From Proteles cristata cristata (taxonomy: Eukaryota; Chordata; Mammalia; Carnivora; Hyaenidae), in contig JAESUZ010000756.1 of NCBI GenBank assembly GCA_017311185.1, positions 2,418,001 to 2,482,000 of the forward strand: 64,000 bases of DNA, written 5' to 3'. Below, in pieces: positions 21,013 to 31,770 of the stretch (positions are counted from its first letter, which is position 1; each line of letters starts with the position of its first letter). The notes below the pieces were generated by a model. It was not told the origin of the DNA, made no database searches, and was given only the letters and a program-made list of their open reading frames with translations. A program made the translations under genes and the position numbers.

Positions 21013-21269
21013 GGAGATACTGACCTAGGACAGTCAGATGGCTTTCCCAAAGCACTTAACCTTCTTACTCTGCTTTCCTTCAAAAAGATTAGAGAAAAAC
21101 AGAGAAGGCTGACGTCATTTATGCTTCTCCAGGATTCTTTCTGGGCCACCGCTGAGTGACCATACCTACAGATTATTCTTATTAGAATGTGAACTAAAAA
21201 ATGTAATAGGCCTCCTAGAGTTTATTTGTCTAGCCCAGCAATCTCCAAGATGCAACTCAAAATCCTACT

Positions 21270-21660
21270 TCTTACCTTCACTTCATACTACATATTGACA
21301 CCCACAAAGTCAACACCTCAATGTCTCTGATCGAGGCCAAGCCCTTAGCAATCAAGACCCTTCACAACTAGTCCTGGGTAACCTGTTCCATCCTATCTCA
21401 TCTCCAGCCTCTTACCATCTTGAGCACCATATACTAGAGTTATTTAGGACCCTTTGACTGGCACAGCAAGTGTCTCTGATCAGGTCATTTCTGGTTCTTT
21501 CCCTCGCCTGAAAATTTGTTTCCCTTTTATCATCTAGAGAACTTCAATATGTCTTTCCTTGAAAAAAATAACCTCAGTTTTCCCTCTGATGTAAATCCGC
21601 CCTGATGCCCCAGGCAGAATACATTTCTTCTCTGTGACACTGGGATGCTTTGAACAGCTG
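21270..21660 (+). mobile_element. L2-like LINE relic
   Basis: Blocks such as gcaatcaagacccttcaca (ggcctacaaggccctacatgatct in L2), then gcctcttaccatcttgagc and a tgtctttccttg patch follow L2 3' order at high divergence. Other old LINEs are possible. Confidence 0.5.
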
Positions 21661-21671
21661 TCTATTCCAAA

Positions 21672-22086
21672 TCTATTAGTCAGTGTTCCCCAGAGAAGCA
21701 AACTCAGTAGGAGATATAGATAGGCAGACAGACAGACAGATAGAGACTTGTTTTAAGGAACTGGTTCATGCAATTGTGGCATCTGGGAAGTCTAAAGTTG
21801 GCAGGCTGGAAAATCCAGGAAAGAGTTGATATTGAAGCTCCATTTCAAAGGATAGCTGGAGGCAGAATCCCTTCTTCAATAGAGACCACAGTCTTTTTCT
21901 CTTGAGAACTTCCATTGGTTATATGAGACCCACCCACATTATGGAGGATGGTCAGCTTTACTCAGAGTCTACTGGTTGTAAATGCTAATCTCATCCAAAA
22001 AAAATTACCTTCCCAGCAACATCTAGAGTGGGGTTTGACTCAAAACTGGGTACCTAGCCCAAATTAACATAAAATTCATCATCACA
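21672..22086 (-). mobile_element. MLT2-like ERVL LTR
   Basis: Minus-strand LTR of about 415 bp: tctattagtcagtgttcccc at its left end (the reverse of a ...CTGACTAATACA end), ggctggaaaatccaggaaag, cccacccacattatggagga, and taacataaaattcatcatca at the right end (the reverse of a TGTTAATTTTATGTGTC-type start). A (GACA)n/(GATA)n patch lies at 21715-21745. No internal ERV sequence or clear duplication. Subfamily label is by memory. Confidence 0.75.
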
Positions 22087-22548
22087 AGCCTTTTCTCACA
22101 TTTTACTTGTTTATTTGTCCACTAAATATGGTGCTAGGTCCACTAAAATATGAGTGCTTGTAAGTAGTGACCCTAAGCTTCAGTGTCATTGTGACCATAC
22201 ATTAATGAACATTATTTCTTTTAACACATAAAACTGGGAGCACTGCATTGGCCATCAAAAAGGTGTTCCCAGAGTGACATGTTCAGTAGATAAGGCAGAA
22301 GACAGTACGGGACACAGAAATTACTAAGGTACAGTGTTGGACTATGGTGAATGGATGGGTAGTAGATGACTAAGCTCCTTGCCCTCAAGTATGAAAATAG
22401 GTTCTGTCTGGTGAAGCCTCATGTCTTTTTCTGGTCAGCTGACTACCTGGAAGCAGGCTGGGTGAAACTCGTGATTCTGGGTCACGGGGGCCAAACCCTC
22501 AGGCAGAGTAACAGGTGCAATGGAGTGGTCAGAGACGCAGTTCCTCAA
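22087..22548. other. Unassigned sequence
   Basis: No repeat recognised. A 73-codon plus-strand frame (22366-22587) runs into the CTCF-like motif and has no features. Confidence 0.35.
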
Positions 22549-22568
22549 CTGGCAGGTAGGGGCGCTAA
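22549..22568 (+). promoter_or_regulatory. CTCF-like binding motif (forward), site 1
   Basis: CTGGCAGGTAGGGGCGCTAA contains AGGGGCGCTA, close to the 3' half of the CTCF consensus (CCACNAGGGGGCGCTA), with a weaker 5' half. It lies in unique sequence 125 bp before a second forward-oriented match. Confidence 0.5.
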
Positions 22569-22692
22569 TCATCTTACGGGACTCTAATCCTAAGTCCAGC
22601 TTTGAAATTCACTTCTCTCTCTCGGCCACTTCCTTCCCAGTCACCTTGACTTTCAAGGAGTGCGGAGGGACACGGAGGCAGCCCCTATGCCG

Positions 22693-22710
22693 CCCACTAG
22701 GTGGTAGTGC
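22693..22710 (+). promoter_or_regulatory. CTCF-like binding motif (forward), site 2
   Basis: CCCACTAGGTGGTAGTGC fits the CTCF core CCACYAGRKGGCRSY with one substitution (T for C in GGTAG). Same orientation as site 1 and opposite to the site at 13.5 kb. Both forward sites sit in a locally GC-rich 250-bp segment. Confidence 0.55.
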
Positions 22711-23539
22711 AAGCCCACCTCTGACGGGCTCAGTGCTTTCTGCTAGCTCAGCTTCCAACATCTGGTGAGAAAACTTCCCATCCAGCACCAGAGCCCTACT
22801 GGGAATTTCAGGTTAACTGACTAAGTCACTTTAATTTTCTTGGGAAAATAGTTGCAGTCACACATCAGATAAGAGGCTCCTGAGGCACCAAGACCTGCGG
22901 TGTGAGGTGCCCAGCATTCCGCAGCCCCTAGACATAGAGAAATTCTCTTTCTGCCATCACCCCACACGGGCCTCCACCCCACGGCAGGATCAAAGCCTGC
23001 TCCTGGCACAATCCCACCCCAGGTCTGTTTACTTCCTCAGCTGGCTTCCACTCTCCAAAGCCGGGGCAGATTTCATGCTTAGTAGCCGCTATTGATGTCT
23101 GTCAATGGCCTTTCTCCACTTCCCACCTGCTACTCCACAGCAGACAGGCTGATAGTCAATAGCTGACTACAAAGTTTGCAGGATCAGACTTCTTAGTGGG
23201 CCCTTCTCTCTCCTGGGGTGTAGGCACAAGACACGTAAGTGGTAAAAAAAATAAACAAAATCCTCAGGTCGGCCAAACATGGAGATTTGAGTATTAAAAC
23301 ATATTTTCCTCCTTCAAGACCTTTCTCTCCTCTGTGAATTGATTTATGTCACCTGGATAGCTAACCATTTTTGAAGGACAAACTTTCCAGAGACAGGGGC
23401 AACCTGTAGTTTTAGTTAATTCAGTGTACATGATATGAAATGGCACACCCCACAGAACAAGAGCCCATAAATGTTAGTTGGTGCTGACACTACTCTCTGG
23501 AAATTTTAGGTCTGAGCTCCTTTGTCTTTGTGACTTTAG
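22711..23539. other. Unassigned sequence
   Basis: GC-rich up to about 23100, then AT-rich. No repeat or exon recognised. Overlapping minus (22821-23009) and plus (22907-23095) frames are featureless. Confidence 0.35.
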
Positions 23540-23690
23540 AGTCCTTCACCTACAGGATCTCATTTTCCACTTAGTGTGATAACAAAGGGCCACAGATTAT
23601 TATCCTCAATTTACAGGTAGGGATAGTGAGTCAAGGAAAGGCTCTTTGCTCGAGACTATAGAACAAGTCAATGATGTAGCTGATCAGTCC
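23540..23690 (-). mobile_element. MIR-like relic
   Basis: Reverse MIR blocks gattattatcctcaatttac, aggtagggatagtgagtcaa and gctcgagactatagaac follow the expected order with heavy divergence. Confidence 0.6.
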
Positions 23691-24407
23691 TCTGTTCTTA
23701 CTAGCAGTCCTCCTTGCTTCTTGTACTGAGGTGCTAACCCGTTACCCCCAAACCCTGACCCCAAAGAAAGCAGAGTCGGAGTCTCTTGAAATGGACAGGA
23801 GGCCTGAATCATTCCTTATCTACTCTCTCTGTGGCTACTGTTCTCTCCTCATTGCCCTCAAGTCACCAACAGGACAGATCATTAATGCAGCCTTCTGGTA
23901 GATCAATAGTCCACAATATCTCATTACCGCAGGAATCAGATCATTCCAGCGGCCTTGTTGTGATTTCCATCAAGTCAGAACACTTAGAAGATGGAAAACA
24001 GTTCATATCCAAATTCTTCTTACCATTGACCTGAAACTCCAGGCCAAGCCACCCTTTGGGGCTCAGAGTTGTAAAGCCAGTCTGTAGAAAATGTAGAGCA
24101 ATAGTGACAAAATCCCCAAGTTTGTGCAGTTGTAATCACTTCCCCCAAAAGATACTCTATCCTCCTTTAAGACCTCACTCACGTCATCTTTGTGAGAACT
24201 TCTAACCCTGCATGTAGGTTGGTATTAATTGATTTCTCCTTGAAACTTACAAAGAATTTAGTGACTATTTCTGGCCTGAAATATCTCCTATGCCTTATAG
24301 TAGAGCTATTTATCTGAAGTTCCACCCCACTGCTCCCATTATTGGAATTATAATGTCCTAAGAAACATATGTCATTATATTTACTTTCTATTATACCTGG
24401 AGGTAGC
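23691..24407. other. Unassigned sequence
   Basis: Possible further L2-like text near 24160-24195 (tttaagacctcactcacgtc). No exon. Frames at 23786-24034 and 24179-24448 are featureless. Confidence 0.3.
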
Positions 24408-24428
24408 ACATTGTCCTTAAGACAATGT
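24408..24428. repeat. Palindrome with 8-bp arms
   Basis: ACATTGTC, then CTTAA, then GACAATGT. A related GACAATGG follows at 24435-24442. Confidence 0.85.
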
Positions 24429-24534
24429 CGGAGGACAATGGACAGCACGTGTCCCTAGGAAAGCTTGTTGAATGGAATTTAATCACCCTAAGTAAATCCA
24501 TAGCCTTTAGCCATATCTAATTCATTCTGAAGTT

Positions 24535-24830
24535 AACAGATTAATCTTCCTAAAACAACACTGTCTTCATGCCATGTCTCTGCTAACAACAAACCTTAAT
24601 ATCCCTCATTGCTCATAGAATCAAGTCTGCTCAAGGGAATCTACTACGCAAAAGATGACTGAGCTCACCCCATGTCCAATTTTATGTCCTGTGTCTTCAG
24701 AATCCCTTATTCCCCAGAGGCTTTGCCTTGGGCTTTGAATAATCCTTTCCTACATCTGCCTACACACACCATGCTCCCACCTAAAATTCCCCATCCACTT
24801 CTTTGCTTCTCAAAGTCTTCACTTTTCTTC
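24535..24830 (+). mobile_element. L2-like LINE relic
   Basis: L2 order: catgccatgtctctgctaac, then ctcatagaatcaagtctgct, ccccagaggctttgcc and ttctttgcttctcaaagtct. No coding potential remains. Confidence 0.6.
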
Positions 24831-25988
24831 AGGGAAGATGATTAATGGGTAATATCACTGGATTTGGTGGAAGAGAGACCACTGGCAACACTGAAGAGTG
24901 GAGAATGGAATTTCTTCAGGGTTAGAGAAAGATATAAGATTCTTGAGGCAGGAAAAGGAAAGACAGGTGAGAGCAGCCTATTTTATTGATTGATTTACAG
25001 TGAACAGTAACATGGCATCTTGATGAGCTTGGTGGTTGCAAACAGAGGGCTTCCATTTGGTTTGGCCACTGGGATAGAGATGCCCTCAGGGTGAGTGGGA
25101 GGGTGGGGCAGGAGACTCTGTTGGGAAGGTTAAGGCGGGTGGGGAGCCTGTGTGTGGTGGCTTCCCTCCACAGCTTGAGCCCAGGCATCTTCTCTCCCTT
25201 TAGCCTGCTCCCCTCTAGCTCTTTGCCAGGCCCCCATCGTGTCACTGACAGACTTCATTAGGACCCTTTGCTTTGCTTGAACCCATTTGCTTATCCAGCT
25301 TGCATTCCACCATACTTCATTTCAATACTACTATAGATCTCTTTGCCTTCTAAGTATCCCTTCTATATGTTAAGTCCAAACGTTCCCTATGCCTGTTGAT
25401 TCCATCATGAAACCAACATGTGATGGAAAAAGTTATAAAAAGTTATTGGCTATACTTGAAATTTATTCTCACTGACCTCAAAGGGTCCCACAGAACTGCC
25501 TGGGTTCATATTACATTTTACCAAATCAACTCTCCCAAATTCTCAAATTCAAATTCTCTCCACATTCCTAAAATGCTCAGCCACTCCCTCCCCATCTCCT
25601 GCCCCGTGACTCCCCCCACCCACACAAAGACACATGCATGTTGACAATCCTCTCTCTCAGAAGATCTCACTTTTTTTTTTTAAAGAACAGAAGCCTAGAA
25701 GCTATCTGATGGGAACTCCCTCAACTCCCATAAAGAGTTGTCTGCCTCCTTCCTCTCCTCCTTCCATCGTGTTTCAATAGCAGAGCTGTTGTCTCCAACC
25801 TCAGATCAATGTCTTGACCTAAGCTTCAGAGCCTAGTCATTCTTTTAATCTTAGAAGACATCATTCCTTCTCACTCTTCTCCTTGTATCTTTATTTCTCA
25901 ATTTGATCATTTCCATCAGCACTTTAACCATGCTTATGTTAACCGTGTCTCCTTTGCAGACTCACCTTCTTTTGCCTACCATCAGTAG
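24831..25988. other. Unassigned sequence, 1.1 kb
   Basis: A 107-codon minus-strand frame (24922-25245) has no recognisable domain. A T10 run sits near 25672. No named repeat or exon recognised. Confidence 0.35.
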
Positions 25989-26040
25989 TAATGATGATGA
26001 TGATGATGGTGATGATAAAAATAATAATGATGATAATGAA
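25989..26040. repeat. (ATG)n/(AAT)n microsatellite
   Basis: About 50 bp of ATG triplets passing into AAT and GATAAT units. The Asp/Asn run in the covering frame comes only from this repeat. Confidence 0.9.
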
Positions 26041-26064
26041 AAGAAGCAGAAAAAGAAACAACTA

Positions 26065-26230
26065 ACATCTGGTAAGTCCTTAGTGTGTGCCAGACACTGT
26101 TCTTAGAACTTTACATGTTCTATTTAATTTAATCTTCACAAAGCCCTAGGGAGTAAGTATTATTCCCTCCATTTTTACAGATGAGTGAAGTGAATTGCTT
26201 GAAGCCATACAGTTAGCATATGAAGGAACC
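26065..26230 (-). mobile_element. MIR relic
   Basis: Reverse MIR, well preserved: gtgtgccagacactgttctt, aatttaatcttcacaaagcc, agtaagtattattccctcca, tttttacagatgagtgaagt, with gcatatgaaggaaccagaat at the end. Confidence 0.9.
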
Positions 26231-26273
26231 AGAATTTAGACAAAAGCAATCAGGCTTCAGAACCTCAACTCCT

Positions 26274-26300
26274 TTGTTGTTGTTTTTGTTGTTGTTGTTG
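26274..26300. repeat. (TTG)n simple repeat
   Basis: TTG units with one T5 interruption. It directly abuts the 3'-side end of L1-A. Confidence 0.85.
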
Positions 26301-27047
26301 ATATCAGGGTAAAGCTTCTGGCGTCCGAATAGATTTGGAAGCTGTCCTTTCTCTTCTATTTTTTGGAATAGTTGGAGAATAACATGTATTCACTCTTCTT
26401 TAAATGGTAGAATTTAAAGGTAGAATTCATCTTTGAAGGTATCTGGTCCGGGACTTTTGTTTGTTGGAAGTTTTTTGATTATTGATTCAATTTCACTGCT
26501 AGTAATCAGTCTGTTCGAATTTTCTATTTCTTTCTGATTCAGTTGTATAAGTCTGTTTATCTCTAGAAATTTATACATTTCTTCTAGTTGTTTAATTTGT
26601 TGGCATGTAATTGTCCATAGTATTCTCTTATAATCTTTTGTATTTTTGTGGTGTCTGTTTTTATTTTTCCTCCTTCATTTCTGATTTTATTTATTTAAGT
26701 CTTCTCCCTTTTCTTCTTGATGAGCTTGGCTAAAGGTTTATCAAACTTGGTTTGTTTTCAAAGAAAAAGCTGCTGCTTTCATTGATGTGTTCTGCTGTTT
26801 TTTAAAGTTTCTATTTCATTTATTTCTGTTCTGATCTTTATTATTTCCTTCCTTATAATGGATTTTGGTTTTGCTTGGTCTTCTTCTTCTATCTCCTTTA
26901 GCTATAAGGTTTGGTTGTTTATTTGAGATTTTCCTTGTTTCCTGATGTTGGCCTGAATTGCTATAAACTTCCCTCTTAGAACAGCTTTTGCTGCCTCCCA
27001 TAGATTTTGGAAAATTGTGTTTTCATTTTCATGTTTCTATGTCTTTT

Positions 27048-27272
27048 TTTTTTTTCTTATAAATAGTTGATTGTCAAGTTGGTTTCCATATAACACCCAG
27101 TGCTCATCCCCACAAGTGCCCTCCTCCATGCCCCCCATCTCCCCCCCCCCACCCATCAGTCCTCAGTTTGTTCTCAGCATTCAAGAGTCTCTCATGGTTT
27201 CCCTCTCTCCCTCTCCCCCACTATTTCCCCCTTTCTTCTCCCCCATGGTCCTCTGTTAAGTTCCTCCTAATC
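27048..27272 (-). mobile_element. Younger carnivore L1 3' UTR inserted in L1-A
   Basis: Reverse text of the carnivore L1 3' end: T-run A tail (27043-27055), tggtttccatataacaccca, gtgctcatcc, then cagtcctcagtttgttctca and cttaacagaggaccatgggg (read in reverse). Flanks show TTTCTATGTCTTTT (27034-27047) and a near copy in 27273-27290, so it jumped into the older L1. Confidence 0.9.
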
Positions 27273-27440
27273 TTCCTATATGTGTCTTTTAAAAATTTTT
27301 TCTCTTTAATATCTTGGTTGATCCACTCATTGTTTAGTAGCATGGTATTTAGCCTCTGTGTATTTGTATTCTTTCTATATTTTTTCCTGGGATTTATTTC
27401 TAGTTTCATACCACTGCAGTCAGAAAAGATACATGATAGG

Positions 27441-27631
27441 GGCACTGGGTGGCTTAGTCAGTTAAGTGTCTGATGTCGACTCAAGTCTTATATCACAGTT
27501 TGTGAGTTCAAATTTCATACTGTGCTTTCTGCTGTCAGCACAGAGCCTGCTTCAGATCCTCTGTTCTCCCCCTATCTCTGCCCCTCCCCTGCTTGCTCTC
27601 TCTCTCTCAAAGATAAATAAAAACATTTTAA
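27441..27631 (+). mobile_element. CAN-SINE, S10, nested in L1-A
   Basis: Plus-strand copy with a decayed head (GGCACTGGGTGGCTTAGTC) and B box, CT tract and AAGATAAATAAAAACATT tail. The 17-bp duplication AAAAGATACATGATAGG (27424-27440) recurs with one change at 27632-27648. Confidence 0.94.
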
Positions 27632-28066
27632 AAAAGATACCTGATAGGAAATGAATCTTCTTGAATTTCTTGAGACTTGTTTTGTAGCCTAAAACATCAT
27701 CTATTCTAGAGAATGTTCCATATGTACTTGAAAGAATGTGCACTCCTCTGTTTTTGGATGGAATTCTGAATGTATCCATTACGTCCAACTGGTCCAATGT
27801 GTCATTCAAAGTCACTGTTTCCTTGTTGATTTTCTATCTGGATGATCTATCCATTGAGGTAAGTAGGGTGTTAAAGTCCTCTACTCTCCACAGGAATACA
27901 ATGTATTCCTGTCAATTTCTTCCTTTATATCTGTTAATAGTGACTTTAAGTATTTAGGTGTTTCCATGATGAGTGCATAAATATTTCCAATTGTTATGTC
28001 TTCTAGTTGGATTGCTCCCTTTATCCTTATATAGAGTCCTTCTTTGTCTCTTGTTACAGTCTTTGT

Positions 28067-28244
28067 ATGCTTATTTTTTTAAGTTTATTTCTTTATTTTG
28101 AAAGAAGGAGAGAGAGAATCCCAAACATTCTCCACACTGTCAGTGTAGATCCCCACGTGGGGCTTGAACTCACAAACCATGAGATCATGACCTAGCTAAA
28201 ACCAAGAGTCAGACACATAACCAACAGAGCCCCACAGGTACCCC
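28067..28244 (-). mobile_element. CAN-SINE, S9, nested in L1-A
   Basis: Minus-strand copy with TTTATTTCTTTATTTTG tail side and diverged head near 28225-28244. Perfect 11-bp duplication ACAGTCTTTGT at 28056-28066 and 28245-28255. Confidence 0.93.
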
Positions 28245-28344
28245 ACAGTCTTTGTTTAAAATCTCTTTCGTCTGATATGTGTCTTGCTACCCCAGCATTC
28301 TTTTCACTTTCATTTGCTTGGAACTTTTTAAACTGTCTCCTATT

Positions 28345-28720
28345 TTTTCAGGATTGGCCATCACAGCATATTCTCCCCTGTACCCACATCTTTACTTATA
28401 TGCTGATGACTCACAAATTCATATTTATTTCTAGCCCCGACTTCTCCTGAGTTCTAGAACTGACCATCTAGTTCTCTATTTGATGCATACACTTGGAAGA
28501 CATAAAGGCTTCCCAGAGTGGGTCTAATCCAATCCTGGTGATTTCCCCCTGGATGCTGGTCTTCCTCCAGCATTCCTTGTATCAGCTGGTGGTGTCACCA
28601 TTCATTCATGTGCTAACACAGAAATTTAGGAGTAATCATCCTTAATACATCTGTCACCCTCATCCTTCTTCTCTCCATATCCCTTAGAAGATGCACCTCT
28701 GATAGTTAACTCATTCTGTT
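28345..28720 (+). mobile_element. L2 relic (ORF2 3' end)
   Basis: Contains tatatgctgatgactcacaa (the L2 ctctacgctgatgactcccaaatc block), tctagccccgacttctcctg, and gaaatttaggagtaatcatc (the cttggagtcatccttgactcc block). The frame is broken. Confidence 0.7.
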
Positions 28721-28884
28721 AAAATCATTCAATGATTTAATTAAGAAAGAATAATAAAGAAAAAGATATACATAAACAAACTACTGGTATTTGGTGAGCT
28801 TCATCTCTTAGCACTCTGTTCCTCCCTTTGCTTTAGAATCCACTCTTATTTCAGCAGCAAATATGTTATGCCCTCCCTGCGCTA

Positions 28885-29035
28885 GGATATGAACTTTTTT
28901 CTTTTCAAGACACTTCCTATTTCTTCTAAACAATTCCTATTTAACTTTCAGTTCTCAGCTCAAACACTTCCTCCGATAAGCCTTTCCTCTTCCCCCAGAT
29001 GAAATCTGGTCTTTGTTAGATACTGACATCAAGTA
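28885..29035 (+). mobile_element. L2 relic (3' UTR part)
   Basis: cagttctcagctcaaacact followed by tcctccgataagcctttcct matches the L2 'ctcagctcaaatgtcacctcctcagagaagccttccct' block. Probably part of the same insertion as 28345-28720. Confidence 0.7.
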
Positions 29036-29054
29036 CTTCTTTGGAGACGAGCAC

Positions 29055-29172
29055 CTTTTTTATTGCCTTGACTTTGGACTTTCCTCCTCCCGAACTGTAA
29101 GAAAATAAATTCCTTTGTTTAAGCCACCCAAGCTATGGTATTTTGTTAAGGCAGCCCAAGCAAACTAAGGAA
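29055..29172 (+). mobile_element. MLT1-like LTR, 3' end fragment
   Basis: gactttggactttcctcctc, aactgtaagaaaataaattc, tttgtttaagccacccaagc, and caaactaagga are the standard 3' end of MLT1-type MaLR LTRs, including its AATAAA signal. Confidence 0.8.
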
Positions 29173-31149
29173 GAGGGGAAGTAAGAAAAAAATCCTGTGT
29201 CTGAAGAGCAAATAAAGCTTTTCCAGGTAGAGACAGGGCACATCAAATGGTGACTACTTTGGGGGGTTCAAATGAAAGATATGACCAAGTGCCTCCTCTT
29301 GCTTCTCTTCTCTAGTCCTTATCCACCATTAACCTCTGTGTCACTCTCATTTTGGTCAGCCTGGGCCCACTTGTCTTTCTCCTTTGCTTTCCCTTACTCT
29401 GTATATATTGCCCAGAGATCATCACTGTCAGTTTCAGGCTGCTCAACACCCATGCATATGGGAACCATTAGAAAGATGGAATATAAACAAAAACAAGAAG
29501 CTTCATAGAATGGAATGTCCAGGGGCTTTTCTCTGTATTGTTCATGGGGCCCTGACTTCCCAGAGAGATTATCCTAGGGTGAGGGCAGTGCAATTCTGTC
29601 ATTTTATAAGACTCCCAACAGGGGATTATACACATCTTTTATGTACTCCATACAGGAAGCAACTCTGTTGGTGAAATGCCAGGGGAATTACAGAGTTTGT
29701 GATAGCCCTTGAACTGAAAATAGAGTCATTCTTTTGAACCAAGTCTAAGAACTGGATCCTGAGGTAGACGTCCTTATTCCTCAAGTGTCTCTTTGCTGTT
29801 AGATCTTCATTCTGTTTACACCCTCTTGATACTGAATTTTGTTTAAGTCATTGGATATTTTATTATGGGGAACTGGACCTATATATTTTTCCAGTGTCTA
29901 CACCACTTTTAAATCTTCATAGGTAGATCTGGTCACATTGTCTCTCTATTTGCCTTATCTTAATAGGTCTTACCAATCCATCCTCAGCTATATGGCTGAA
30001 ATCTCACAGATAGTCTGTTTCAAAGCCAGAGCAGATCTCTCAGAGAAGTTCTCTCACCTATGGAAGTGCAATTCCAGAGCTTGAAACAAGACTGGGCATG
30101 ATGGTGGCAACAGATAACTCTGATGCTTATAATAAGCACAAGGAGAATTATAGTTAAAAGGCTTAAAGTAATTGTTCAGTAAACATCTGCTGAGAGGCTG
30201 TATGGATAAATCTGGGAATAAAACTGATGAATTTCTATTGAAAGCTCTTTTCCATTTTGGATTTTATTTTCATACAAACCACAAATATTTTTATATTTTT
30301 TTCAGTATATTGCTTACCAGGATACCAAGTGAAATGTGTTAAAGCTCTTTGGGGCTTAGCTTTACGGAATTGAGCCGTACCTCTTCTATTTGGATAACTT
30401 CTATCAAGGTAGACCAAATACTTATGAAGCCATGATGCTCATAGATATCTTGAGAGCTGGAAGAACATTGCTGCCTGATGCCTTTCTCCTCACTGAAATT
30501 CAAAAGTCCGGGTCATAAAATTGTTCTTCTGAGCATCTTTGAGATGGTCATTTTAGTGACTTTTAGAGAAGAAACCCAGATACTTCTTTTATTCTTCCTC
30601 AAGAGAAAACTCCTTTTTCTCTTCCTCAAGGCATTACTGTTTCTTTAATTGCATTGGTGTTATTTGCTCCAAAGGAAGATCTATTCAAAAAATTTACAGC
30701 CAGAGTCAAACAATTGTGGTTGGAGTCACACTACTGGCCTTTTCTGTAGAATGAAGATTTTAACAGCAGCTGGTAATGGAAGCCAGCTCCCATGCTACTC
30801 ACTTTTGAACAGCTCCTGCCTATGACAGCAATGTTGATCTAGCATCTATAGTTAAATCCTTAACCCTAATGGTGTCCTTCTGCTCTATCTGCTTCTGTCC
30901 ATTTAAACATTGTTTTAAGGGCAAATATATAATTTCCAAATGAAAGATACAAGAGAACTGACCCTTAGAGCAAAACCATATTTTGAAATCTTCATATCAC
31001 GCTTTAGATAGGATAATATTTCTTAGGAACACATTACTCTTTCTAAGGACCATACTTCTGCATGGAGGCTCATTTTAATGCCAAAAAATGTATTATGGAA
31101 GCATTCAAAATGCCCAAGTAGGATAGCTCAGGCCTGACCCAGGCAGTGT
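29173..31149. other. Unassigned sequence, 2 kb
   Basis: No exon, RNA or named repeat recognised on either strand. Frames at 29272-29508, 29384-29674 and 30235-30417 lack domains. Base composition is ordinary for the window. Confidence 0.4.
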
Positions 31150-31385
31150 AGGGGTTTGAAGGACCAGAATCCACATAAAGTAAATAGGTACAAAGTCCAG
31201 TTCTGCAACTAAATAACTATGCTACACTGAAGTGCTATTTAATTTCTTTGTGTACCACTTTCTTCACCTGTACAAAGGGAATCATAATACTACTTACAGA
31301 GACCTTGTAAAAATGGATTGACATAACTCACATAAAATGTTTATCCCAGTGAACACCCCACAATGGTTAGTTCTTGTGGTTGCTG
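31150..31385 (+). mobile_element. MIR relic
   Basis: Plus-strand order: ttctttgtgtaccactttct, tcacctgtacaaagggaatc, ataatactacttacagagac, cagtgaacacc. Diverged. Confidence 0.6.
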
Positions 31386-31558
31386 TTATTTTTATAACTC
31401 CTACTCTTATTAACTATCTTACATCTATCTATTTAGTCCAAACTGGTAATTGTGCATCCTGAATTATGGAGGGGCCTTTTAAAGGCCACCAGTTAATGGG
31501 ACCCTATCATCTGCAGGTAAATGTGAATCATCATATCAAATAATAAAGGTTCTTTGGG

Positions 31559-31575
31559 GTTGTGTGTGTGTGTGT
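31559..31575. repeat. Short (TG)n run
   Basis: Eight TG units next to a MIR-like relic. Confidence 0.8.
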
Positions 31576-31589
31576 TTGTTGTAAAATAA

Positions 31590-31770
31590 GGACAATAATG
31601 TTTTGGATAAAGCTCTAGTCTGATAATCAGATGAGCTAGATTCTAATATTTGGAGCAGCCCTGATTCTTAGGTTTCAGTGTCTCTATACAAAAAGTGGAG
31701 AGAAAAATCCTCCATTCTTATGGATCTCATAGAGTTAGCATGAGCACAGCTAAGACAGATGGATTTTAGA
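31590..31770 (+). mobile_element. MIR-like relic
   Basis: ataaagctctagtctgataa, gagctagattctaatatttg, gtttcagtgtctctatacaa, then gatctcatagagttagcatg follow plus-strand MIR order. Confidence 0.55.

Larger units (their letters stand above)
26301..28330 (-). mobile_element. LINE-1 fragment (ORF2 region), L1-A, with three nested insertions
   Basis: Antisense ORF2 text runs from the reverse transcriptase side (gatatcagggtaaagcttct, tctttgaaggtatctggtcc, ttcctgatgttggcctgaat) to the endonuclease side (tctagagaatgttccatatg, gttgattttctatctggatg, catttgcttgga). It is interrupted by an L1 3' end (27048-27272) and SINEs S10 and S9. Removing them restores L1 order. Multiple stops make it non-functional, and both ends are truncated. 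L1 ORF2p normally supplies the endonuclease and reverse transcriptase for retrotransposition. Confidence 0.92.

Noticed and set aside
25900..26106. Acidic Asp-rich peptide frame
   Set aside because: The Asp/Asn run is a translation of an ATG/AAT microsatellite.
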